Shown here: positions 54,934 through 64,000 of the stretch, one piece after another
How the letters are laid out: the number at the start of each line of letters is the position of its first letter
Numbering within the stretch: position 1 is the first letter of the stretch
Origin: Amphiduros pacificus
Lineage: Eukaryota > Annelida > Polychaeta > Phyllodocida > Hesionidae
DNA length: 64,000 nt
Assembly: GCA_949316495.1 (NCBI GenBank)
Contig: OX439001.1
Location: 29,289,386 to 29,353,385, forward strand
Direction of reading: 5' to 3'
Made by a program: the position numbers and the translations under genes
The notes under the pieces: model-generated
Seen by the model: the letters and a program-made list of their open reading frames with translations, nothing else
Database searches by the model: none
Told to the model about the DNA's origin: nothing

Positions 54934-56004
54934 TACTGTATACCTAGAAAAATTCGCGCCTAGTTATTTTCGCGCCATCGCCGTTTAAGACAGGTTCGCG
55001 CCGTTTTATTTTCGCGAATTTTGGATTTCTAGTACATAATATTATCACAAATTATACTTTGCAGGTCGAGAACAGAACAAAACAAAAAAATTCGAAACAC
55101 TTCTTAGCATCAAAACAAAGCGTGTAATACACAAAGAAATATTCAACCACGTGTAGACAGTAGTCCGCCTGTCCGATATTTGCTTTCACGCTAGTATTGC
55201 GTAATGCATGTTAAATGAATGGATGGTTTTGTTCTGTTCTTGACCTGCAAAGCGAATTTGTGATAATATTGGGTAAATACCTTTATATATCATTTAAAAC
55301 ATATTATTTCGAAATGCTTTGTTTTGACTTTGTTCTCACTGATTCCAATTATCAGCGTTCACAGTTTTGCATTTCGTCTTTGTTTCCACTGCTTTGAGTC
55401 GTGTCTTCCCTTTTTGGCAGAAATGCTTTCACACGTGGATCGATCTTAATTGCGTTTTAAATGATAAATAAAGGTATATACATAATTGCGCAATATATTA
55501 ACTATCGTTTTCGCGCTAAAACAAGAGCCTCTTCCCGTCACTTCCGCCTTCCAAAATTGCGACCACGTGTTGTGTTGAGTTGTATCTTCCCTTTTTGACA
55601 GAAATGCCTTCACACATGGATCGATTTTAATTGCGTTTTAAATGATAAATAAAGGTATTTACCCAATATTATCACAAATTATGCTTCGCAGGTCGAGAAT
55701 TTATCCATGAAGTAAAACGTAAATATCATGTACGTGACGTCGCGGTAATTCATGTCCGCAACACGAGGAGAAGCCAGGGATCCATCATTGCGCAATATAT
55801 TAATATTTCAATGCGTGTTGATAGACTCCAATTGTTTTCGCGCCAAAAATAAGAGCTTGTCCCCGTCACTCCCGCTTTTTAACATGACGACCTCATATTG
55901 CGTAATGCATCTTCAATTTCGCGTCCATTTAATTTTGCGAATGATGTCCTGGCGCGAATTAACGCGAAAATAAAAAGGTCGCGAAAATTTGTCTGTATAC
56001 AGTA
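54934..56004. mobile_element. Element M: TA-flanked palindromic non-autonomous DNA transposon
   Basis: Ends are TACTGTATACC... and ...TGTATACAGTA, inverted copies, with TA on both sides as in Tc1/mariner-type insertion. Subterminal parts also mirror one another (TATTTTCGCGCC against GCGCGAATTAACGCGAAAAT). The interior holds direct repeats (CTTCCCTTTTTGGCAGAAATG at 55405 and again, varied, near 55587) and inverted ones (GGTAAATACCTTTATAT at 55272 against AAAGGTATTTACCC near 55652). No transposase. The many GCGCC/TTCGCGA words are unusual in this AT-rich region. Confidence 0.75.
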
Positions 56005-56090
56005 TACGATATTCAGTGGAAAGAAATGTGCATCTCGTAGCCTCACGCAACTGTGTTTACCTTGCTTGTAGCATCAAGACGTCTTCATTA

Positions 56091-57688
56091 CATACATATA
56101 TAAAAAAAAGCATGAACGTGATCAGAGAGGAAGGGTGACGAGATTTGAAAAAAAAAAAAAAAACTTGCTATATGAGGTATTGGCCGCGACTAAAGTCGCC
56201 ACTGATAAGAGTGTGTCATCTCGCTGTTCCGTCACCACGTTGCCTGCCCTCTGGTGGAAATGACACTAAACTAATCTCCACTTCACTTTTGTTTTGCAAG
56301 TTTATGTGAAGGGTTGCGCTTTTAACATATTATGAATGGCATAGTTATCATTTATTTTTTGTCAGAATTACATTAGAAATGAAAATTACCTCCAATATGC
56401 CTATATTTCTGTATTAGAGCTTTGTTTTCAACTATCGGTAAATTGACCTATTTATTGACCTACTTATTGAGGCCCTGCAAGGTTTTGTACAAAGGGGTCT
56501 ATATGGGTGAAATGCAGATATTTTCATAAGAGATAGCTGCATAACTGAGAGATAGCTGCATAACTGAGAGATAGCTGCACAAATAAGAGATAACTGCATA
56601 AATCAGAGATAGCTGCATAAATTAGAGATAGCTGCATAAATAAGAGATATCTGCATAAATAAGAGATAGCTGCATAAATAAGATATAGCTGCATAAATAA
56701 GAGATAGCTGCATAACTGAGAGATAGCTGTATTGAGACATGAAAAATAGCTGCACAAATAAGAGATAGCTGCATAAATAAGAGATAGCTGCATAAATAAG
56801 AGATAACTGCATAAATAAGAGATAGCTGCATAAATAAGAGATAGCTGTATAAATAAGAGATAGCTGCATGAATAAGAGATAGCTGCATAACTGGGAGATA
56901 GCTGTATAAATAAGAGATAGCTGCATAACTGAGAGATAGCTGTATTGAGACATGAAAAGTAGCTTCACAAATAAGAGATAGCTGCATAAATAAGAGATAG
57001 CTGCATAAATAAGACATAGCTGCATAAATAAATGATAACTGCATAAATAAGAGATAGCTGCATAAATAAGAGATAGCTGTATAAATAAGAGATAGCCGTG
57101 GGAGAGACAGCTGCACATGGTGAGACAACTGCATATGGTGAGAGATAGCTGCACATGGTGAGAGATAGCTGCACATGGGGAGAGATAGCTGCACATGGGG
57201 AGAGATAGCTGCACATGGGGAGAGATAGCTGCACATGGGGAGAGATAGCTGCACATGGGGAGAGATAGCTGCACATGGGGAGAGATAGTTACAACAGTGA
57301 GAGACAACTGCACAACTGAATGACAGCTGCACACGTGGTAGTTGCACAAGTGAGAGACAGCTGCACATGTGAGAGATAGCTGCACATGGTGAGGGATAGC
57401 TGCACATGGGGAGAGATAGCTGCACATGGTGAGAGATAGCTGCACATGGTGAGAGATAGCTGCACATGGTGAGAGATAGTTACAACAGTGAGAGACAACT
57501 GCACAACTGAATGACAGCTGCACACGTGGTAGTTGCGCAAGTGAGAGACAGCTGCACATGTGAGAGATAGCTGTATAGGTGAGGGATGGCTGCATAGACA
57601 AGAGATAGGTGCAAAATTGAGAGACAGCTGCACAGGTGAGGGATAGCTACAACAGTGAGGGACAGCATCACTTCCCAGCCGAAGGCAC
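56091..57688 (-). mobile_element. Element A1: minisatellite-bearing mobile element, copy 1
   Basis: Inserted cleanly in a D unit (flanks CTTCATT and GCAAGTTAAATC, contiguous in the 42-kb D copy). It consists of about 440 bp of unique sequence (56091-56530) and a 19-20-bp tandem array to about 57660, ending CAGCCGAAGGCACTTGT. Copy A2 carries the same two ends and unique part in reverse at 58333-60336. Equal ends in two unrelated sites show that the unit moves as a piece. No target duplication longer than a base or two and no terminal inverted repeat are visible; a Helentron-type element (insertion between T and T, minisatellite core) is one possibility. Confidence 0.7.
56532..57660 (-). repeat. 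19-20-bp minisatellite inside A1
   Basis: Units AGAGATAGCTGCATAAATA (19 bp), then AGAGATAGCTGCACATGGGG (20 bp), in two zones. All three minus-strand frames are free of stops over long stretches, which creates 281- and 332-codon frames with no protein meaning. Confidence 0.92.
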
Positions 57689-58105
57689 TTGTTGCAAGTT
57701 AAATCATCTTTCTACACCAATTATTGACGAAACTGTGGTCTTTTATATGTGGGGCCCCCATAGGGGGGGTATGAAAAACCCAATAATCCCCCTTTTTTTA
57801 CCTAAAAATCCAAAAATCCTTATCTTTTGTAGCCAAAAATCCTTAAATATTTTTCCCCTCAAATCTAAAAATCCAAAAGTATAAAACAAAAAATCCTAAA
57901 ATATGTTTACATTTAGTACAAATTTATTTGGCAATGAATTACATAACATGCATGATATAACATGATATTTAGTGTTTCACACAGGTCATGCCACATTACA
58001 AAATGTACTTGCAGAGTCCACTTGAGCCCACAGAGTTTGAAATTAACAGTAATCTCACTGTTATAGTGATACGGAGACACCCAATCATTTTGAACATATT
58101 CAAAA

Positions 58106-58332
58106 TTAGTAAAAAAAGTAATCTGTGTCTTTCCTTTTTTTTGAAACTCTTTTAGGCCTAGTGGCCCTTGTGTCACTAGTAAATGACAACTGAGATAATT
58201 CCTCACTAATTAACTCTTGCTGCTCATTGGGTGTCTCTGTATCACCCTGATCCTTTATCAGGTCCAAAAGATTGATCAAAACCTCCTCATTCAGAACAAT
58301 TATATCATCCTTTGGAACATATTCATAGTTAG
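58106..58332 (-). pseudogene. Coding remnant of element B, acidic protein with basic C-terminus
   Basis: The minus-strand frame reads NYEYVPKDDIIVLNEEVLIN and continues through an E/Q/L-rich helix to a nuclear-localisation-like RPKRVSKKRKD before TAA. It is broken at 58333 by A2. Codon content and the basic tail look genuinely coding. Not recognised. Confidence 0.5.
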
Positions 58333-60336
58333 TACAAGTGCCTTCGGCTGGGAAGTGATGCTGTCCCTCACTGTTGTAGCTATCCTTCACCTGTGCAGCA
58401 GTCTCTCAATTGTGCACCTATCTCTCACCTATGCAGCCATCCCTCACCTATACAGCTATCTCTCACATGTGCAGCTGTCTCTCACTTGCGCAACTACCAC
58501 GTGTGCAGCTGTCATTCAGTTGTGCAGTTGTCTCTCACTGTTGTAACTATCTCTCACCATTTACAGCTATCTCTCACCATGTGCAGCTATCTCTCCCCAT
58601 GTGCAGCTATCCCTCCCCATGTGCAGCTATCTCTCACATGTGCAGCTGTCTCTCACTTGTGCAACTACCACGTGTGCAGCTGTCATTCAGTTGTGCAGTT
58701 GTCTCTCACTGTTGTAACTATCTCTCCCCATGTGCAACTATCTCTTCCCATGTGCAGCTATCTCTCCCCATGTGCAGCTATCTCTCCCCATGTGCAGCTA
58801 TCTCTCCCCATGTACAGCTATCTCTCCCCATGTGCAGCTATCTCTCCCCATGTACAGCTATCTCTCACCATGTGCAGCTGTCTCTCCCCATGTGCAGCTA
58901 TCTCTTGCGATGTGCAGCTATCTCTCCCCATGTGCAGCTATCTCTCCCATGTGCAGCTATCTCTCCCCATGTGCAGCTATCTCTCACCATGTGCAGCTAT
59001 CTCTCCCCATGTGCAGCTATCCCTCCCCATGTGCAGCTATCTCTCACATGTGCAGCTGTCTCTCACTTGTGCAACTACCACGTGTGCAGCTGTCATTCAG
59101 TTGTGCAGTTGTCTCTCACTGTTGTAACTATCTCTCCCCATGTGCAGCTATCTCTCCCCATGTGCAGCTATATCTCCCCATGTGCAGCGATCTCTCCCCA
59201 TGTGCAGCTATCTCTCCCCATGTGCAGCTATCTCTCCCCATGTGCAGCTATCTCTCACCATGTGCAGCTATCTCTCCCCATGTGCAGCTATCTCTCCCCA
59301 TGTGCAGCTATCTCTCACCATGTGCAGCTGTTTCTCCCCATGTGCAGCTATCTCTCCCCATGTGCAGCTATCTCTCACCGTGTGCAGCTATCTCTTACCA
59401 TGTGCAGCTATCTCTCAAACTGAGCAGCTATCTCTCCCCATGTGCAGCTATCTCTCCCCATGTGCAGCTATCTCTCCCCATGTGCAGCTATCTCTTACCA
59501 TGTGCAGCTATCTCTCCCCATGTGCAGCTATCTCTCCCCATGTGCAGCTATCTCTCCCCATGTGCAGCTATATCTCCCCATGTGCAGCTATCTCTTATTT
59601 ATGCAGCTATCTCTCCCCATGTGCAGCTATCTCTCACCATGTGCAGCTATCTCTCACCATGTGCAGCTATCTCTCACCATGTGCAGCTATCTCTCACCAT
59701 ATGCAGCTGTCTTACCATGTGCAGCTGTCTCTCCCACAGCTATCTCTTATTTATACAGCTATCTCTTATTTATGCAGCTATCTCTTATTTATGCAGCTAT
59801 CTCTTATTTATGCAGCTATCTCTTATTTATGCAGCTATCTCTTATTTATGCAGCTATGTCTTATTTATGCAGCTATCTCTCAGTTATGCAGCTATCTCTT
59901 ATGAAAATATCTGCATTTCACCCATATAGACCCCTTTGTACAAAACCTTGCAGGGCCTCAATAAGTAGGTCAATAAATAGGTCAATTTACCGATGGTTGA
60001 AAACAAAGCTCTAATACAGAAATATAGGCATATTGGAGGTAATTTTCATTTCTAATGTAATTCTGACAAAAAATAAATGATAACTATGCCATTCATAATA
60101 TGTTAAAAGTGCAACCCTTCACATAAACTTGCAAAACAAAAGTGAAGTGGAGATTAGTTTAGTGTCATTTCCACCAGAGGGCAGGCAACGTGGTGACGGA
60201 ACAGCGAGATGACACACTCTTATCAGTGGCGACTTTAGTTGCGGCCAATACCTCAGAGAGCAACTTTTATTTTTTTTTTTCAAATCTCGTCACCCTTCCT
60301 CTCTGATCACGTTCATACTTTTTTTATATATGTATG
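58333..60336 (+). mobile_element. Element A2: minisatellite-bearing mobile element, inverted copy 2
   Basis: Starts ACAAGTGCCTTCGGCTGGG and ends TTTTTTTATATATGTATGTAA, the reverse of A1. The unique part (59905-60336) is nearly identical to that of A1, so the two copies are young. The array is longer here (about 1.5 kb against 1.1 kb). Sits in the coding remnant of B. A ~45-bp scrap of its end recurs at 62420-62464. Confidence 0.72.
58370..59905 (+). repeat. 19-20-bp minisatellite inside A2
   Basis: About eighty units of CAGCTATCTCTCCCCATGTG type, turning into CAGCTATCTCTTATTTATG type at the right. A ~400-bp block starting CAGCTGTCTCTCACTTG recurs with its neighbours, indicating block duplication. 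Frames of 244-399 codons here are artefacts. Confidence 0.92.
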
Positions 60337-60860
60337 TAATCATCTAAAACAGTGATGACATTTTCTCTATCTATGACACATTGTTTTTGATTTGAGAACT
60401 CTGTGGGCTCAAGTGGGCTCTGCAAGTAGATTTCCCCTTTACATTTTCCCTTCTCAAGCATATCTTGCCTCAGTTTACATATATGCACATGTTTGATTGT
60501 GTTAATAACTACAACAGAACCTTTTTTGACATAGACACTTCTCCCTTGTGAGGGCTCCATCACCCTCTGGCCCCTCTGCATTCTTTGTATTTGGTGTGTC
60601 AGTGTCTAAAGCTGCCATTATGCTCACATTTAGTGACAAGAAGCAATCCAAAAGTTAAAATTTCCTCACTTTCATCACAAAACACATGGAGACTATGCAA
60701 CCACTCTAAAGCTTTCCTAGTCTATTGTCTAAGTGGCACATGCAGCACCACCTGGTGTGAGACCTCTGAATGTCTCAGATCTGACAAATACAAAGGGACC
60801 AGCCAGTTATTTCTGATGGTGGGGACCATAGAGTGTCACACAAATATTTATCACAAATAT
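60324..60860 (-). pseudogene. Coding remnants of element B, right of A2
   Basis: The minus strand holds stretches that look coding in shifting frames: MVPTIRNNWLVPLYLSDLRH, then ALEWLHSLHVFCDESEEILT near 60680, and an 85-codon frame at 60324-60581 (KHVHICKLRQDMLEKGKCKG, YLQSPLEPTEFSNQ). The words YLQSPLEPTEF recur in reverse orientation at about 58005-58040, so part of this gene is duplicated inside B. Stops and frameshifts are present. Not recognised; it may be the transposase or a cargo gene. Confidence 0.5.
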
Positions 60861-61115
60861 CATGAAACTCATATCTAAATCATTAATTGTTTGAATTAAT
60901 AATCCTTTATTACTGAAAAATCCTAAAATCCAATTATCTTATTAAAAATCCATTAATCCTAAACACTTTCCTCAAAATCCAAAAATCCCAGATATTTCAC
61001 CCCAAAAATCCAATAATCCCTCTTTTTTAGGCCAAAAATCCAATAATCCTAAAACCCTATGGGGGCCCCATATGTGTAACATTCAATTGAAAGAATTGTG
61101 CATCTCGTAGCCTTG

Positions 61116-61384
61116 TCTTGCGCCCGGTAGGAATCGCGGCCAAGTAGGAATTCCTACTTTGCGCAAAAAAGTAGGAATTGTCTTTTAAGAGATTTTATAT
61201 TTATGTTTGAGAATATTCAGTGATATATGATAGGACCAATACAGCTTACCAGTGACGTTCACCAGCACGTGTTGTTCTTGGCTGTCAGCTGATACTGTTA
61301 ACACAAGGTAACCTCACACCGAACATTGTCAGCGTTTATCGCTTTAATCAAAATTATCAATTATAGGGCTTACGTATACGAATG
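61116..61384. other. No gene seen; short GTAGGAAT repetition
   Basis: GTAGGAATCGCGGCC, GTAGGAATTCCTAC and GTAGGAATTGTC are three near copies of one word at 61127-61185, the middle one palindromic. No other structure. Confidence 0.4.
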
Positions 61385-61515
61385 TCCGTTTCGCGCATTT
61401 TGGTCTTTGTCAATAAATAAATAACCTCACATAAAATGAACAGTTATCTATATTTGTGCTATAGTGGGGTATATCCATCAGTACGACTAGTCATTACTGT
61501 GCGTATATGCAAAAT
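61385..61515 (+). repeat. Repeat E, copy 2
   Basis: Matches 5760-5915 in order and orientation. Confidence 0.7.
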
Positions 61516-62419
61516 TCTTTCAAGGTTTACATGTAGACCTACAAGTCAAGGTCACAATACTCAATGAGTGTGAAGTTCTTTTGATATTTGACATTTGACG
61601 TTTTTTTCAAAAGGCGTCCACAAGTATGTATCAGTATACCCTTTTGGGACATGGTGAAAAAAGTTATGCAAAAGGATATATTTCCTGTCAAAAACGGATA
61701 TATCCCTTTTCCTATGACAAATGAGTTTTTCGGCACAATTAATGGTCTTCTTAACGTTAACGGAAAATAACTATATACACCTTCACATCCTTTTGGTATT
61801 TGGGTAGAAAGGTTATGTAACAGGATATATATCCTGTAAAACACTGAAATATACCTTTAGATATCACAAACACATTTTTTTAAATGTTAATGATTCCAAA
61901 GCATTATTGCACAGCCTTCGCAATCATGGATATACTAATGAAGGGTTAGACATACTTGCTAGACATGTCTAGAACTTAGCCTGAGACATTAGAATGAGGG
62001 GAAAATATATAAATTATTTCCATCATGGCGTCCATCATTAATAGAATGTTTTCCTTGATAGGTTTTGATCATTACATGATTAGACCAAGCTTGAATATAT
62101 CATTCCAAAATCACTAGTAATCATTTCAAAGTGGTAACATACCCCCAGTAAAAAACCCTTAATTTCAAGTTTATTTATTGATTACAAGTTGATAAGTACA
62201 TACATTTGAAAATAGGGGTCAAACTCAAAGCATATAAACTTACTTATAGTATAGTTTATGATTTCCCTTCTTGTAACACTTGGTCACCAGTCAAATCCTA
62301 ACTATTAAGTAAGTATCTGTCAGGACCAATCCAATCTGACAACAGTTGGCTGTCAGTAATGATGTCATATATCACTGTAGACGCAGGTTATCGGCCTGGT
62401 TGGGTGTCTCTTATCGTTA
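61516..62419. other. No gene seen; degenerate ~170-bp repetition
   Basis: Words of the type GTTATGCAAAAGGATATAT and CGGATATATCCCTTTTCC recur near 61665, 61811 and, just beyond this stretch, 62508-62550, suggesting an old tandem or dispersed repeat with palindromic GGATATATCC cores. Short ORFs across it have no motif. Confidence 0.45.
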
Positions 62420-62464
62420 TCCTTCCTCTCTGATCACATTCATGCTTTTTTTACATATATATAC
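62420..62464 (+). repeat. Fragment of the end of element A
   Basis: CCTTCCTCTCTGATCAC, then ATTCATGCTTTTTTTACATATATA, matches the terminal ~45 bp of A1/A2 with few differences, showing a third insertion or remnant of the family. Confidence 0.7.
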
Positions 62465-62576
62465 AGTGACCGGCAGCCAAATCCGGATACTTATTAATTA
62501 AGTTATTGTATAAGGATATATACCCTAATTAAAATTGATATATCCCTTTTACCCTGACAAACTTTCACATATGCTT

Positions 62577-62748
62577 CTTTGTCAATATATGGTCACTATT
62601 TCACTTTGTCAAAATATGGTCACTGTTTCACTTTGTCAATATATGGTCATTATTTCACTTTGTCAATTGCAATATATGGTCACTATTTCAATTTGTCAAT
62701 ATATGGTCGCTATTTCACTTTGTCAAAATATGGTCACTATTTCATTAT
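62577..62748 (+). repeat. 27-bp minisatellite
   Basis: About six copies of GTCAATATATGGTCACTATT followed by TCACTTT. Confidence 0.9.
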
Positions 62749-62760
62749 GATGGTTCACTT

Positions 62761-62984
<224 letters not shown>

Positions 62985-63189
62985 TTTCATATAGACTGCG
63001 TAGTGACTGAAACTCTTCTTTGTACATATCAACTTCAAGGGATTGCAATTTTTTTATATTCTGTACACTTCAAAATAGCTCCCTTTATTGGCGGTAACAC
63101 ATATTGCTTCAAAGGGAAACTATCCCATTGTTCCAAACAATGGTTGCTATGGTGTCATGTGCACAATCCACGATGCCACAACTCCATTC

Positions 63190-63555
63190 ATTATACTCCA
63201 AGATCATACCATGACGTCATTTTGTTGACACTTCCATGTCTGACATCACTATGACAACACTTTCGTCATCATGTTTATCTTGCTTGCAACGTCAAATCTT
63301 TCTACTCCAATTATTGACAAAGGTATGGTCTTTTGTCACGATATAAAATATTCAGTTGAAAGACGTGTGGATCTTGTAGCCTCACGCAACTGTGTTTACC
63401 TTGCTCGCAACGTCAAGACGTCTTCATATCATATATCTTTCTACTCCAATTATTGAGCAAACTGAGGTCTTTTTGACATTTTGTATGTGTAATATTCATT
63501 TGAAAGAATTGTGCATTTCGGGGTCTCGTGCAACTGTGTTTACATTTCTCGCAAC
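63190..63555 (+). repeat. Repeat D, middle block and two units
   Basis: TGACGTCA at 63212-63219, then ATGTTTATCTTGCTTGCAAC, then two ~141-bp units with TTTCTACTCCAATTATTGA at 63299 and 63438. Confidence 0.8.
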
Positions 63556-63638
63556 ATCATAACAACAACAACAACAACTTGATTGATTGATTGATTGAAC
63601 AACAACAATAATAGTAATATAATAATAATAATAATAAC
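63556..63638 (+). repeat. Mixed microsatellite (AAC)n, (ATTG)n, (AAT)n
   Basis: Runs of AAC, GATT and AAT directly before the LINE end; the AAT part is probably the LINE tail. Confidence 0.85.
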
Positions 63639-64000
63639 GATTTATATAGCGCTATATCAGACCAAGTCTGCTCGAAGCGCTTCATTAAGATAGTGTTTTC
63701 TAAATAGAAATGTTTTAAGTTTCTTCTTGAAAGTTTCAACAGCTTTACACTTTTTCACTTCAAGGGGCAGCGCATTCCAGTTCCTGAAAGCCCTATCTCC
63801 ATAAGATTTCATATTAGTCTTAGGTACTACGTATTCATTTTTATCATTAGATCGCAGTCCCATACCCAACTGTTTATATTCTAATAAATCAGACAAATAT
63901 TTTGGGGCAAAGCCATTTTGCACCTTCCATGTTAATAGAGATATTTTGAAATCAATCCTAGCTTTTACTGGTAACCAGTGAAGTTCCTTAAGTTTTTGCG
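63639..64000 (-). mobile_element. 3' end of an L2/CR1-like LINE, cut by the window edge
   Basis: TATATAGCGCTATATCAGAC marks the 3' end as in the 45.5-kb copy. The minus strand encodes LKELHWLPVKARIDFKISLLTW at the edge, then NGFAPKYLSDLL, VPKTNMKSYGDRAF and LKTFLFRKHYLNEAL. Same family as 45515-47125, with clear divergence between the two. The open frame extends past the window. Confidence 0.88.

Larger units (their letters stand above)
57750..61070. mobile_element. Element B: terminal-inverted-repeat DNA transposon, decayed
   Basis: Perfect 16-bp inverted ends TGGGGCCCCCATAGGG (57750-57765; complement at 61055-61070), flanked by TATG on both sides (57746-57749 and 61071-61074), a 4-bp target duplication in repeat D. 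Subterminal zones on both sides are packed with AAAAATCC-type words (57775-57905 and 60900-61050), a likely array of transposase-binding sites. Inside are minus-strand coding remnants and the inserted A2 element. The superfamily is not recognised; 4-bp duplications occur in several. Confidence 0.82.

Noticed and set aside
56524-59929. Open frames of 244-399 codons (CAAISPHVQLSLPMCSYL...) on both arms
   Set aside because: The 19-20-bp repeat unit contains no stop in any frame on one strand, so long frames arise automatically; composition follows the repeat exactly.

Overview
The window is animal genomic DNA, most likely from a mollusc or another lophotrochozoan. Reasons: AT-rich intergenic sequence, an intronless rhodopsin-type neuropeptide-like receptor, tRNA-headed SINEs with an (AAAC)n tail, I-, CR1- and L2-like LINEs ending in short tandem repeats instead of poly(A), and minisatellite-bearing interspersed elements. 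No species can be named from sequence alone. Only one convincing host gene is visible: a seven-transmembrane receptor at 810-2000. Almost everything else is layered mobile DNA and satellite.

Layout. (1) 0-7 kb: the receptor, a 71-bp tandem repeat that begins inside its last codons, a ~30-bp minisatellite, and scraps of two dispersed repeats (called D and E here). (2) 7-29.6 kb: a decayed CR1-like LINE whose ORF1 was split by a 20.6-kb envelope-bearing Gypsy-type LTR element (7296-27913, 4-bp target duplication GTCC). That fossil was itself invaded by a partial LTR of its own family, by a 5.4-kb I-clade LINE (13-bp target duplication) and by a SINE (15-bp target duplication). Between its env-like region and 3' LTR it has about 6 kb carrying extra ORFs. 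(3) 31.7-42.4 kb: a minus-strand LINE with RRM-like ORF1, cut inside its endonuclease by an almost intact plus-strand CR1 LINE (34653-39687). Copies of repeat D lie on both sides.

(4) 42.4-54 kb: L2/CR1-like LINE remnants, gene-free sequence, and three large tandem arrays (20 bp at 48.5-49.95 kb, 17/34 bp at 51.1-51.9 kb, ~10 bp GGGTTAGTAT-like at 53.1-54.1 kb, the last invaded by two SINEs). (5) 54.3-61.1 kb: a four-layer nest. A copy of repeat D is interrupted by a ~1.07-kb TA-flanked palindromic DNA element (M), by a minisatellite-filled element (A1), and by a 3.3-kb terminal-inverted-repeat element (B) that contains a second, inverted copy of the minisatellite element (A2). (6) 61-64 kb: microsatellites, another D copy, and the 3' end of an L2/CR1-like LINE running off the window.

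The most unusual items are the M/A/B nest with its mobile 19-20-bp minisatellite element, repeat family D with its clusters of perfect TGACGTCA sites, the extra and antisense ORFs of the envelope-bearing LTR fossil, and the single in-frame stop separating CR1 ORF1 from a 125-codon extension that overlaps ORF2. All family assignments rest on motifs read by eye. No database search was run.
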